Positions 36,287 to 48,007 of a DNA stretch of 64,000 nucleotides are shown in pieces; position 1 is the first letter of the stretch; each line of letters opens with the position of its first letter. Origin of the DNA: Bradyrhizobium sp. ISRA464 (GTDB taxonomy: Bacteria > Pseudomonadota > Alphaproteobacteria > Rhizobiales > Xanthobacteraceae); assembly GCF_029910095.1 (NCBI RefSeq), contig NZ_CP094526.1, forward strand, positions 1,612,001 through 1,676,000, read 5' to 3'. The notes under the pieces are model-generated. The model ran no database searches. It saw only the letters and a list, made by a program, of their open reading frames with translations, and was not told where the DNA came from. The position numbers and the translations under genes were made by a program.

Positions 36287-36306
36287 AGCGTATAAGGGCC
36301 GCTTAA

Positions 36307-37230
36307 TCAGGACGGCCAGCGCTGCGCCTTGCTGACCACGAAGTCGCGGAACACCTGCACCCGCGCCACAGTCTTCAACTCTTCCGGATAGACGAAGTAG
36401 GTGTCCAGCGCGATCGAGTCGGACTCGCCGAACAGTTGCACGAGACGGCTGTCCTCTTCGACCAGATAGTCCGGCAGTGCGGCGATGCCGAGCCCCTGCT
36501 GGCAGGCGCGCACCAAGCCCAGGATATTGTTGACCTTGAAGAAGGGCTCGCGCGGTCCGGAGCCGTTGCGCCCAGCATCAATCAGCCAGCTGCGGTTCTG
36601 CAAGTGCGGCAGCACCTGGGCGTCGCCGAGCATGATGATGCGGTGCTGGTCGAGATCATCGAGCGTCCGCGGCGTGCCGAAGCGCTTGATGTATTCCGGC
36701 GAGCAATAGGCGTGGAAGCCGATCGAGAACAGCTTGCGCTGGATCAGGTCCGGCTGCGTCGGCTTGCGGGTGCGGATCGCGACGTCAGCTTCGCGCATCG
36801 ACAGATCGAGATCCTCGTCGGTGACGATCAGCGAGACCCGAATGTCCGGATAGAGCGCGGTGAACTCGTCAAGCCGCGGGATCAGCCAGTTGATGCCGAG
36901 CCCCTGTGGCGTCGTGATCTTGAGGTCGCCACTCGGCCGCTCGCGGCTGTCGGTGAGTTTTGCGCGCGCCGCCTGTAGCTGCATGAAGACGTCATGCGCG
37001 GTGCGGAAGAGCAAGTCGCCCTGCTCGGTGAGGATCAGGCCGCGGGCGTGGCGGTGAAACAGCGAGACCGCCAGCTCCTGCTCGAGCGCGCTGACCTGGC
37101 GGGAAACCGCCGATTGCGAAAGCCCAAGCTGCTCACCGGCATGCGTGAAGCTGCCCGCTTCCGCCGCAGCGTGAAAGACCTTCAGCTTGTCCCAGTCCAT
37201 ATCCGTAAATCCGTCGCGAGATCGTGCCAT
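36307..37230 (-). CDS. LysR-family transcriptional regulator
   Basis: 307 residues. N-terminal winged HTH (FHAAAEAGSFTHAGEQLGLSQSAVSRQVSALE) and a C-terminal effector domain (DLKITTPQGLGINWLIPRLDEF...). It starts 2 bp after the trxB stop (ATG 37230), so it is co-transcribed with thioredoxin reductase. An alternative start at MDWDKL (37200) gives the usual LysR N-terminus. Effector and targets are unknown; the coupling to trxB suggests a redox-related role, which is inference. Confidence 0.93.
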   Translation of the reverse strand: MARSRDGFTDMDWDKLKVFHAAAEAGSFTHAGEQLGLSQSAVSRQVSALEQELAVSLFHRHARGLILTEQGDLLFRTAHDVFMQLQAARAKLTDSRERPSGDLKITTPQGLGINWLIPRLDEFTALYPDIRVSLIVTDEDLDLSMREADVAIRTRKPTQPDLIQRKLFSIGFHAYCSPEYIKRFGTPRTLDDLDQHRIIMLGDAQVLPHLQNRSWLIDAGRNGSGPREPFFKVNNILGLVRACQQGLGIAALPDYLVEEDSRLVQLFGESDSIALDTYFVYPEELKTVARVQVFRDFVVSKAQRWPS

Positions 37231-37232
37231 GA

Positions 37233-38198
37233 TTATTCCGCCGCTGCGCGATCGCTCGCGCGAAGTGCCAGGAAGCGCTCTGCCTCGAGCGCCGCCATGC
37301 AGCCGAGGCCGGCGGCGGTGACCGCCTGCCGATAGGTTTCATCCGCCACGTCGCCGGCGGCGAACAGGCCGGGGACGGAGGTCGCCGTCGAGTTCGGCGC
37401 CACTTCGACATAGCCTGACGGTTTCAGCTTGATCTGGCCTTTGACCAATTCGGTCGCCGGCGCGTGACCGATCGCGATGAAGACGCCGTCGGTGCGCAGC
37501 TCCGTCAGCGCGCGTGTCTTGACGTTCTTCAGCCGCACATGGGTGACCTTGCTCGGGTTCTCGGACCCGCAGATCTCGTCGATGATGGAGTCCCACACCA
37601 CCTTGATCTTGGGGTGTTTGAACAGCCGCTCCTGCAGGATGCGCTCGGCGCGGAAATGATCGCGGCGATGCACGATGGTGACCTGGGAGGCGTGATTGGT
37701 CAGGAACAGAGCTTCCTCGACCGCGGTGTTGCCGCCGCCGACCACCACGACTTCCTTGCCCCGATAGAAGAAGCCGTCGCAGGTCGCGCAGGCCGAGACG
37801 CCAAACCCCTTGAACTTCTCTTCCGACGGCAGCCCGAGCCAGCGGGCCTGGGCGCCGGTGGCGAGCACCACGGTTTCGGCGAGATAGACGTCGCCGGAGT
37901 CGCAGGTCAGGCGGAACGGCCGTTGGCCGAGTTCCAGCTTGTTGACGTGGTCGGTGACGATCTTGGTGCCGACATGGGCTGCCTGCTTCTCCATCTGCTC
38001 CATCAGCCAGGGGCCCTGGATGACGTCAGCGAAGCCCGGATAGTTCTCCACGTCGGTGGTAATGGTGAGCTGCCCGCCCGGCTGGATGCCCTGGATCAGC
38101 ACCGGCTCGAGCATTGCGCGTGCTGCGTAGATCGCTGCGGTGTACGCGGCGGGGCCGGACCCGATGATGACGATCTTGGCGTGAACAGGCGCGGGCAT
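37233..38198 (-). CDS. trxB: Thioredoxin-disulfide reductase
   Basis: 321 residues. FAD motif GSGPAAYTAAIYAARA, redox-active Cys137-Ala-Thr-Cys140, NADPH motif VVGGGNTAVEEALFLT and the C-terminal FAD-binding GLFAAGDVADETYRQAVTAAGLGCMAAL. It reduces thioredoxin with NADPH. It is divergent from the Lrp-family gene across about 290 bp that holds two dyads. Confidence 0.96.
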   Translation of the reverse strand: MPAPVHAKIVIIGSGPAAYTAAIYAARAMLEPVLIQGIQPGGQLTITTDVENYPGFADVIQGPWLMEQMEKQAAHVGTKIVTDHVNKLELGQRPFRLTCDSGDVYLAETVVLATGAQARWLGLPSEEKFKGFGVSACATCDGFFYRGKEVVVVGGGNTAVEEALFLTNHASQVTIVHRRDHFRAERILQERLFKHPKIKVVWDSIIDEICGSENPSKVTHVRLKNVKTRALTELRTDGVFIAIGHAPATELVKGQIKLKPSGYVEVAPNSTATSVPGLFAAGDVADETYRQAVTAAGLGCMAALEAERFLALRASDRAAAE

Positions 38199-38310
38199 TA
38201 GCAGATCCCTCTCTTCTGGGGACTTTGGTCAGGACTTGTGTGGGAAGCGCCCCGGAAAGACGTCGCGGCGGCACCAAAAGTGTCAAATCCAAGTCTAGGA
38301 TATCTGGTTA

Positions 38311-38336
38311 GCTATGCAAGATTTGCAATCCATAGC
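38311..38336. promoter_or_regulatory. Dyad in trxB-lrp divergent region
   Basis: GCTATG ... CATAGC outer arms with an inner GCAA-GAT-TTGC. It sits between the trxB and Lrp-family starts. Confidence 0.45.
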
Positions 38337-38387
38337 GGCGAATTTTCCCCGGAACTGAAATCAAAATCGCGAAATCGTGCGCTGCAC

Positions 38388-38404
38388 GCGCAATAAAATT
38401 GCGC
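38388..38404. promoter_or_regulatory. Candidate Lrp-type operator
   Basis: GCGCAA-TAAAA-TTGCGC, perfect 6-bp arms with an AT centre of 5 bp, 88 bp before the GTG start. The form suits Lrp/AsnC autoregulation. Confidence 0.5.
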
Positions 38405-38491
38405 ATCGCGCGCCGCCTGCGCTATGAGAGTTGCTGGCAAATTTGCCGAACTTTCAAGCCCCCCAAGGGAACTCAAGGGAACTGTAGTCGC

Positions 38492-38971
38492 GTGTCGAAG
38501 AACCTTGACGAGATCGACCTCAAAATCCTCGCCGAGATCCAGGCTGATGGCCGAATCACCAATGTGGAACTGGCGAAACGTGTCGGTATCTCGCCGCCGC
38601 CCTGCCTGCGCAGGGTCCGGGCGCTGGAGGAGGAAGGCTACATCCAGGGATACCGCGGCCTGCTCGATCCCCGTCGTCTCGGGTTCGATGTTACCGTCTT
38701 CGCGTCGGTGCATCTGTCGAGCCAGGCTGATGCCGATCTGCGCGCCTTCGAGGATTTCGTCCGCGCCGAGCCGCTGGTGCGGGAGTGCTGGATGCTGTCG
38801 GGCGAGGTCGATTTCATCCTCAAATGCGTCGCGCCCGACATGGCGACGTTCCAGGACTTCGTCACGCACCTAACCGCCGCGCCGCATGTGCGCAATGTCA
38901 GGACGTCGCTGGTGCTGCACAATTCGAAATACGAGGCCGCCGTGCCGCTGGATCTCAAGGCGGCGGGCTGA
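38492..38971 (+). CDS. Lrp/AsnC-family transcriptional regulator
   Basis: 159 residues from a GTG start. HTH_AsnC (DEIDLKILAEIQADGRITNVELAKRVGIS) then an RAM ligand-binding domain (VHLSSQADADLRAFEDFV...VDFILKCVAPD). Such proteins respond to amino acids. It is divergent from trxB; convergent with doxX genes. A decayed copy of its 3' end lies at 40033-40140. Confidence 0.93.
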   Translation: MSKNLDEIDLKILAEIQADGRITNVELAKRVGISPPPCLRRVRALEEEGYIQGYRGLLDPRRLGFDVTVFASVHLSSQADADLRAFEDFVRAEPLVRECWMLSGEVDFILKCVAPDMATFQDFVTHLTAAPHVRNVRTSLVLHNSKYEAAVPLDLKAAG

Positions 38972-38981
38972 GAGGCCTGCG

Positions 38982-39437
38982 CTATTCGGCAGCTTGCCTG
39001 AAGGGCGGCCGTTCCTCATCGCGCGACTTGCGCCGCTTGCTGATCGCGGCATCGACGCTCACCGGTCCGCTGCCGGCGGCCGACAGGTAGAGACAGGCGA
39101 AGCAGAACAGGATCGCAGCGGTTCCGCCATTGTTGAGCGGCAGCAGCACCGGCTCGCCGGTTTTCAACATATGGCCAAGGAAGTAGGCGAAGGCCATCTC
39201 GCCCGACAGAATGAAGGCCGTGATCCGCGTGAGCAGGCCGACCATCAACAGCGCACCGAACACGAGTTCAAGCGCACCTGCGGTCACGATCAGTGGAGGC
39301 GGATTGGCGAAATACGCGAGTGCAGGGAACTTGAAGATTTTCGCGACGCCGTACTGGAATAGAAGCAGGCCAGTGATGAATCGGAACAGGCTCAAGACAT
39401 ATGGCCGATAGGCTGCGCCAAGACGATCGAAGTTCAT
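38982..39437 (-). CDS. DoxX-family membrane protein (copy 1)
   Basis: 151 residues with four predicted transmembrane helices: SLFRFITGLLLFQYG, LIVTAGALELVFGALLMVGL, AFILSGEMAFAYFLGHM, and AILFCFACLYLSAAG. It matches the DoxX family, where some members form a membrane oxidoreductase complex with SodA and SseA in mycobacteria; no enzymatic residues can be assigned here. Nearly identical in layout to copy 3 (40271). The start at ATG 39437 leaves the helix near the N-terminus. Confidence 0.9.
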   Translation of the reverse strand: MNFDRLGAAYRPYVLSLFRFITGLLLFQYGVAKIFKFPALAYFANPPPLIVTAGALELVFGALLMVGLLTRITAFILSGEMAFAYFLGHMLKTGEPVLLPLNNGGTAAILFCFACLYLSAAGSGPVSVDAAISKRRKSRDEERPPFRQAAE

Positions 39438-39588
39438 CGTGCTCTCCACCACTCGTCCCAGCGTCAACGACAGCCGAGGCGGTTGGTTCAAGCAGCGGCG
39501 ATCGGGAAATCGGCAACGATGCGCGCTCACCGCTTTGTGTAGAGTCGATGCTGGAACTCGCGCGACGGTGTTTCCCTGCCTTGGCTCG

Positions 39589-39966
39589 CTATCGCTTGCG
39601 CAGGGCTGCGTCGAGCGACCATGGGCCGCCGCCCGCGAAGGCAAGATAGAGAAAGGTGAAGCAGAGGCTGACCGGGAGATCGCCGTCGCTCAGGACCGGA
39701 AAATGCTCGATGAAAGAGGCGGCCGCCATTTCGCCGGAAAGGATGAAGGCCGCCGCTCGGGTGAAAAGGCCAAGGATCAACAGCGTGCCGCCGACCAGTT
39801 CGAACATGCCGGCGATGCCCCAGAGCGAGGACAACTTCAAGTTCGTGAACATCTCGACGGCCGGCCAACCAAACAGCTTGGCAAGGCCGTATTGCAGGAG
39901 GATCAGCCCGAGGACGATCCTCAAGATACTGAGGATGCGAGGTGCCCAAATGGTGTCGAGGATCAT
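39589..39966 (-). CDS. DoxX-family membrane protein (copy 2)
   Basis: 125 residues, four transmembrane helices, more divergent from copies 1 and 3 (NLKLSSLWGIAGMFELVGGTLLI and FIEHFPVLSDGDLPVSLCFTFLYLAF). It keeps the AFILSGEMA motif. It is between the other two copies on the same strand, separated from copy 1 by 150 bp and from copy 3 by 300 bp including an lrp remnant. Function unknown. Confidence 0.9.
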   Translation of the reverse strand: MILDTIWAPRILSILRIVLGLILLQYGLAKLFGWPAVEMFTNLKLSSLWGIAGMFELVGGTLLILGLFTRAAAFILSGEMAAASFIEHFPVLSDGDLPVSLCFTFLYLAFAGGGPWSLDAALRKR

Positions 39967-40032
39967 CGATCTCTCCAGAGTGCGCACGACGGCGCGGACA
40001 CTGGAGACCTGATCGGTGGCGTCGTCAAACGG

Positions 40033-40140
40033 TTATTCCGTCACGGCCCGGTGGCGGTGCGGCGACGTGCGAAGCGTCAGGACGTCGCGGGTGTCTCACA
40101 ATTCGAAATATGAGGCGCCGTGCCGATTGAAGTGAAGGGG
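40033..40140 (+). pseudogene. Remnant of the 3' end of an Lrp/AsnC gene
   Basis: The stretch CACAATTCGAAATA(T)GAGG, preceded by GTCAGGACGTCGCGGGTG, matches the 3' end of the Lrp-family gene at 38850-38955 (GTCAGGACGTCGCTGGTG, CACAATTCGAAATACGAGG). One frame still reads VRSVRTSRVSHNSKYEA, against VRNVRTSLVLHNSKYEA in the intact protein. It is broken by small indels. It lies before doxX copy 3, as the intact gene lies before doxX copy 1. Confidence 0.75.
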
Positions 40141-40146
40141 CGGTTC

Positions 40147-40245
40147 ATGTCATTCCGGGGGCGCATCGAAAATGCGCCACCGGAATCTCGAAATTTCCAG
40201 TGCGCTGCCGCGATCTGGTCCTGCGGACCAGCCCGGAATGACGAT
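40147..40245. repeat. Palindromic repeat family G
   Basis: CATTCCGGGGGCGCATCGAAAATGCG at the left and GGACCAGCCCGGAATGACG at the right, with inner GATCTGGTCC...GGACCA hairpins. Related to 18075-18169. Confidence 0.65.
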
Positions 40246-40270
40246 GTTGGTGAGAGCGAGATTGCTTTAG

Positions 40271-40675
40271 CTACTTCTTCTTCCGCATCTCGTCGACACT
40301 GATCGGCCCGCCACCCGAGGTCGCGATGTAAAGGCAGGCGAAGCAGAACAGGATTGCGGCAGTGCCGCCATTGTTGAGCGGATGAAGCACCGGCTCGGCG
40401 GGATTCTTGAACACGTGCCCGATGAAATAAGCGAAAGCCATTTCGCCCGACAGGATGAACGCGGCCGGTCGCGTGAACAGGCCGATGATCAACAGCGCAC
40501 CCAGCACGAGTTCGAGCCAGCCGGCGGTCATGATCAGCGGCGGCGGGTTGGCGAAATAGGCGAGCGCCGGAAACTTCAACACCTTGGCGACGCCATACTG
40601 AAGCAGCAATAGCCCCGTAATGAATCGAAACAGGCTGAGCGCCGTCGGCTGCCATCTGGCGAGAGCTTGGTCCAT
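40271..40675 (-). CDS. DoxX-family membrane protein (copy 3)
   Basis: 134 residues, four transmembrane helices, clearly close to copy 1 (shared segments KFPALAYFANPPPLI, SGEMAFAYF, PLNNGGTAAILFCFACLY). The last residues MRKKK are basic, suggesting a cytoplasmic C-terminus. It belongs with its copy 1 twin to a probable tandem duplication. Function unknown. Confidence 0.9.
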   Translation of the reverse strand: MDQALARWQPTALSLFRFITGLLLLQYGVAKVLKFPALAYFANPPPLIMTAGWLELVLGALLIIGLFTRPAAFILSGEMAFAYFIGHVFKNPAEPVLHPLNNGGTAAILFCFACLYIATSGGGPISVDEMRKKK

Positions 40676-41029
40676 GTCATTTTCCCCTGTTGGACACGCT
40701 GAAGTTCGAAGTTCCGCAGGATTGCATTCTACGTGGAGTTCGTCTCCAGCGTGTGATGCCAACGCCCCGCGACAAAGTCATTCCAGGCGTTGGGCTCGCG
40801 CCTTGGCAGCGCAGCAGAACGCGTCGGCGGCGTGCCGCTGTCGGCAAGCCGCATGCACATCGCGCATGCGGCTCGCTTCAAGCACTGCGCGAAGCGCGGC
40901 TTCTGTCAGCGGACGGCCATTTAGTTATGATTTATAATCAATCCCGGGATCATCCATTAACAAGTTAATCAGTTATGGCAACTCACAATTGTGTCAGCGC
41001 CTGTGGATGAAGCCCGCCCGCGAGCGACG
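40676..41029. other. Intergenic, AT-rich end; no gene recognised
   Basis: A widely spaced 8-bp inverted repeat (GACACGCTG ... CAGCGTGTG, about 40692-40754) begins it. The end (40920-40980) is unusually AT-rich for this genome. Weak open frames here have no Shine-Dalgarno and I reject them. Confidence 0.5.
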
Positions 41030-41055
41030 AAAAAGCCGCGCTGGAAAACGCGGCT
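41030..41055 (-). terminator. Terminator of greA
   Basis: Minus strand AGCCGCG-TTTTCCAG-CGCGGCT followed by TTTTT. It lies 27 bp after the greA stop. Confidence 0.85.
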
Positions 41056-41082
41056 CTTTCGCTGGCTCTGCATAGAATAAAT

Positions 41083-41559
41083 CTATCGCCACTCGACCTT
41101 GGTGATCTCGTAGGCCTTGGCGCCGCCGGGCGCCATCACTTCCACGGTGGTGCCCTTCTTCTTGCCGATCAGCGCGCGCGCGAGCGGCGAGGTGATGGAG
41201 ATGCGGCCCTTCTTGGCGTCGGCCTCGACCTCGCCGACGATCTGCCACACCGCTTTCTTCTCGGTGTCCTCGTCGACCAGCGTCACGGTGGCGCCGAACT
41301 TGATGGTATCGCCGGAGAGCTTCGAGATGTCGATGACGTCGGCGCGCGCGAGCTTGTCTTCGAGCTCGGCGATGCGGCCTTCGTTGTGCGACTGCTCTTC
41401 CTTGGCGGCGTGATACTCGGCGTTTTCAGAGAGATCGCCGTGCGAGCGCGCCTCCGCGATGTGTTCGATGATGCGCGGACGATCTACCGATTGGCGATGC
41501 TTCAATTCGTCCGTCAGTGCGGCGTACCCACCCGCTGTCATCGGAACCTTTTCCATCAT
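41083..41559 (-). CDS. greA: Transcription elongation factor GreA
   Basis: 158 residues. N-terminal coiled coil with the acidic tip [18 protein letters not shown] (Asp and Glu that activate cleavage) and a C-terminal FKBP-like domain ([27 protein letters not shown]). It rescues backtracked RNA polymerase. I set the start at the first of two adjacent ATGs (41559), with AGGACGAAG before it. It lies 200 bp after carB on the same strand and has its own terminator. Confidence 0.96.
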   Translation of the reverse strand: MMEKVPMTAGGYAALTDELKHRQSVDRPRIIEHIAEARSHGDLSENAEYHAAKEEQSHNEGRIAELEDKLARADVIDISKLSGDTIKFGATVTLVDEDTEKKAVWQIVGEVEADAKKGRISITSPLARALIGKKKGTTVEVMAPGGAKAYEITKVEWR

Positions 41560-41758
41560 CTTCGTCCTTTTCCCGTGCACGCATCCAACGCGCACGAGAT
41601 TATCGAGTTCAGCTAACGCAGGAATCTGGGCGTAAGGAGTGCCCGGAAGCCCAGTGATTTTCGGCCCCGCTAAGGGCCGTGACAACATCCAATCGCGCGG
41701 TGAGTTCCAGCCGTTCGGCTAATTGCTGACCGTTTCGGACCTTCGGCCCGGGCAGCGG

Positions 41759-45223
<3,465 letters not shown>

Positions 45224-45251
45224 CAGGTCTCGCGGACTGGAACTTGGGCAC

Positions 45252-45280
45252 AAAAAAAGGGCGCGCGTTCCGCGCGTCCC
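45252..45280 (-). terminator. Terminator-like hairpin in carB leader
   Basis: On the minus strand GGGACGCGCG-GAA-CGCGCGCCC (9 bp with one bulge) is followed by T7. It lies about 30 bp before the carB ATG, so it is either the terminator of the tRNA-like transcript or an attenuator of carB. Confidence 0.7.
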
Positions 45281-45528
45281 TCGAGCCTAGAAGCGCGATC
45301 CCTCGCGCGCGGGTGGTCTTTAGACCAGTTTCCGCACCCGCGAAACCCCCAAGAGGGCCCAATCAACCGCGATTCTGGGGGAAATTCTGCATTTCGGGGG
45401 CGCGCTGGGCCGGGCGCGTCGGAGGGGCCAAAGGGACCTGGGTGGGGCGGTTGGGCGTATCGGGTTACCCTGCGGCGTCGCCCCTGAGGCGGGGCTTGCC
45501 TGACCAAACTCGCCTGGCGAGCGAAGGT
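45281..45528. other. carB leader region, nothing else recognised
   Basis: GC-rich, with no frame having a good Shine-Dalgarno. Holds the presumed carB promoter. Confidence 0.5.
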
Positions 45529-45604
45529 TGGAGGCCCGGCCTGGAGTTGAACCAGGATAAACAGTGATGCACCCCTGCCGCGTCGACGCTTCCGCCACCG
45601 GGCC
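45529..45604 (-). tRNA. tRNA-Cys-like gene with irregular D and anticodon arms
   Basis: A 76-nt block with genomic CCA. The acceptor GGCCCGG/CCGGGCC is perfect, the T arm is perfect (CCTGG-TTCAACT-CCAGG), discriminator is T73 as in tRNA-Cys and tRNA-Gly, and T-G-C-A in the anticodon region can be read as U33-GCA (Cys). However, the D loop lacks the GG pair and the anticodon arm is 5 bp with one G-A mismatch and a 6-nt loop. It could be a pseudo-tRNA, or a real tRNA with unusual folding. Confidence 0.6.
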
Positions 45605-45674
45605 GAGCCAACTATTGCTGATTGTTTCTGTGCTGGCTATGAGTGTTTCTGGTTACCCTAACGTCCGGCGCAAC

Positions 45675-46370
45675 CTATGATTGGTGGTGCGCCACGAACG
45701 TCATTCGCCACGGATTGTGCCCGATGTTGCGCGGCGCGCGCGTCGCGCTGAAGCCGGCCCTGGCGAGCTTTGCAATCATCTCGGCCTCGCCGTAGCGCTG
45801 CAGCCCGACCCTGTTGCGCAATTGCCGGTAGTCGGAGAGCGCGGTGCTGACCAGCCCGACCAGCGCGTCGCGCAGGAAGCCATGGGTTGCGCCGAAGTGC
45901 AGCAGCGCCAGCACGTCCCTGATCATGCCGACATCGGGCCGCAGGATATCGCCGAGCACGAGGCGGCCCGACGGTTTCAGCAGGCGATGGATCACCGCGA
46001 ATGCGGAATCGAGTTCCTGCGACGTCATGTATTGCGCCACCGAATTCATCACGACGAGGTCGAGCGAGCTTTCGTGCATCTGGCTGAGCTCGTCGAGCGA
46101 GCGCACGGAGATCTTGGCATTGGGCGCGAAACGCGCGGCCAGCCTGCCACGGACGCCGGGCGCCGGCTCGGCCAGATAGAGCCTGGCGCAGGCATCCGCG
46201 ACCTTGGCCGCCGACAGCGCCTCGCCGCAGGCATAGTCCAGCACCACCGCGTCTGATGAGGTGATGTAGCCGATGATGTCGCGCGCGATGGCCTCAAAAT
46301 GCAGGTCGCGGTGCAGCCTGCTTGCATAGATCGTATGCGTGGAATCGTAATAATCGATCCATTCATCCAT
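45675..46370 (-). CDS. Class I SAM-dependent methyltransferase, substrate unknown
   Basis: 231 residues. Motif I as VLDYACGEAL, motif II-like acidic end YLAEPAP, motif post-II LDLVVMNSVAQYM and SGRLVLGDILRP. The N-terminus WIDYYDSTHTIYASRLHRDLHF resembles methyltransferases acting on small molecules, but I cannot name a substrate. It is on the opposite strand to dps with starts 125 bp apart. Confidence 0.85.
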   Translation of the reverse strand: MDEWIDYYDSTHTIYASRLHRDLHFEAIARDIIGYITSSDAVVLDYACGEALSAAKVADACARLYLAEPAPGVRGRLAARFAPNAKISVRSLDELSQMHESSLDLVVMNSVAQYMTSQELDSAFAVIHRLLKPSGRLVLGDILRPDVGMIRDVLALLHFGATHGFLRDALVGLVSTALSDYRQLRNRVGLQRYGEAEMIAKLARAGFSATRAPRNIGHNPWRMTFVAHHQS

Positions 46371-46495
46371 CGCGTTTGGTATCCGGTGGAAACGGGTTCC
46401 CGGCGTTCAGGAACGGGTGGTTAGATGATGCGTTAGCGGTCCGGCGGCCAATGATCAATGCGCCGAAATACGGGTTCCTAACAGGAAGGTCCAGC

Positions 46496-47035
46496 GTGAG
46501 CAAAGCCAGGAACGACAATAAGTCCGATAGAATCTCCTCCGATCTCGTCACGCCGAGCGATCTTCCGCAGGCCGCGGTGGACAAGATTTCGGCCTCGCTC
46601 AACACGCTTCTGGCGGACACCTTTGCGCTCTACCTGAAGACCAAGAATTTCCACTGGCACGTCAGTGGCCGGCATTTCCATGACTACCATCTGCTGCTGG
46701 ATGAGCAGTCGGACGCGATCTTCGCGACCACCGATCAACTCGCCGAACGGGTGCGCAAGCTCGGCGGGACGACGCTGAAGTCGATCGGCGATGTCGCCAA
46801 GCATCAGACCATCAAGGACAACGACGAGGACTATGTCCCGCCGCGCGAAATGCTGCGCGAACTGATGGAAGACAACAAGCATATCGTGGCTGCGATGCGC
46901 AAGGCGCACAAGCTTGCCGACGACCACGAGGATTCCGGCACCTCGGGCCTGCTCGAGACCTTCATCGACGAGACCGAGCGCCGCACCTGGTTCCTGTTCG
47001 AGGCGAGCCGCCAGGAAGGCAGCAACGCGGCCTAG
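46496..47035 (+). CDS. dps: Dps-family DNA-binding ferritin-like protein
   Basis: 179 residues from a GTG start with AGGAAGG Shine-Dalgarno. The ferroxidase signature of Dps is seen as KTKNFHWHVSGRHFHDYHLLLDEQ (His, Asp/Glu ligands at the subunit interface). The first 20 residues are Lys/Arg/Ser rich, a DNA-binding tail. It forms a dodecamer, oxidises Fe(II) with peroxide and protects DNA in stress. The tail variation is typical. Confidence 0.94.
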   Translation: MSKARNDNKSDRISSDLVTPSDLPQAAVDKISASLNTLLADTFALYLKTKNFHWHVSGRHFHDYHLLLDEQSDAIFATTDQLAERVRKLGGTTLKSIGDVAKHQTIKDNDEDYVPPREMLRELMEDNKHIVAAMRKAHKLADDHEDSGTSGLLETFIDETERRTWFLFEASRQEGSNAA

Positions 47036-47040
47036 AATTC

Positions 47041-47085
47041 ACCTTCTCCCCTTGTACAAGGGGACCTTACAAGGGGAGAAGGGAG
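47041..47085. repeat. Palindromic repeat family C-like, after dps
   Basis: TTCTCCCCTTGTACAAGGGG hairpin followed by ACAAGGGGAGAAGGG. Probably the dps terminator and cupin terminator in one. Confidence 0.65.
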
Positions 47086-47109
47086 GGGCGAGCAGCGCTT
47101 GCTGAGACG

Positions 47110-47631
47110 CTACCGCTTCCACAGCCGCACCAGCGGCCCATCCTTGCCCATCACCGGATCGGTCGCGGGCACCGCGACCAGCGGGATCGTCTTCAGCGCC
47201 TTGACGTGGTTCTCCGGCGTTGGCCGCTGCAGATCCATCGGCGGACCCGGCGGATAGGCGCCGACCACGCAAAAGTCCTTGCTCGCAGCGAGACACTGAT
47301 GCCCGGTGCCAGCGGGCAGGATCGCGACGTCGCCGGCTGCGATTTCCAGCGCATGCCCGCGCTCACCGCCGAACTGCACGCGGGCGCTGCCGCGGGCGAC
47401 GCCCAGCACCTCATGCACGGTCGCGTGATAATGCGGATAGTCGTAGACGCCGTTGCGCCACATTGCGCCCCAGCCGTTTTCACCGAACAGGCGCTCGATC
47501 GTGGCTTCGGGCTCGCTCCCGAGATCAACCGCGCCCTTGTAGACCAGGAACGGGATTCGGTTGTTGGGCACGAGCCCGTCATCCTCGAAGACGATGGCCT
47601 GCGGCTCGATCCCGGCTTTGACTGCGGACAT
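47110..47631 (-). CDS. Cupin-domain protein
   Basis: 173 residues. Cupin motif 1 as HYHATVHEVLGV (His, His, Glu) and motif 2 as GDVAILPAGTGHQ. The metal ligands are complete. The C-terminal 25 residues (PVMGKDGPLVRLWKR) have a conserved look. Many homologues are annotated as uncharacterised cupins related to small-sugar or auxin-type binding; no substrate is assigned. Convergent with dps. Confidence 0.85.
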   Translation of the reverse strand: MSAVKAGIEPQAIVFEDDGLVPNNRIPFLVYKGAVDLGSEPEATIERLFGENGWGAMWRNGVYDYPHYHATVHEVLGVARGSARVQFGGERGHALEIAAGDVAILPAGTGHQCLAASKDFCVVGAYPPGPPMDLQRPTPENHVKALKTIPLVAVPATDPVMGKDGPLVRLWKR

Positions 47632-48007
47632 GGGCCCTCCCGCGCGCGAGCAAGAGACTACGCGCGGATCAACCGGTTGTCAGCGCCCGCGTTCCCTGAC
47701 GTCAGGCCGTGGAGCGGTCGCGACCCGACCGTATGAGCTGACCGCGCCCCCTAGGCAATCGAGAGCGCCACGACCGCGGCTTGGCTGCAAAGCATGCCGC
47801 ACTCCAATCGGTCCGGCTGCGGGTCGGCGAGATCTGCAGCGATGCGCATGGCACAAGACAATGTCCGCGCGTCTCGCGCGTGGCGACGCAAGAGCGTGCC
47901 CCATAATCTCTCATCGGAGCATCATGATGCTTGGAGCATAAGCTGTATGGATACCGCCTTCGCTGGGCAGCCGCCTTGCAGGCGGGGGATTTGAACGGAG
48001 GGTGGCG
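47632..48007. other. Intergenic; a 14-bp palindrome only
   Basis: No gene. AGCATCATGATGCT at 47918-47931 is a perfect palindrome, related to the GAGCATGATC repeats nearby. Confidence 0.5.
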
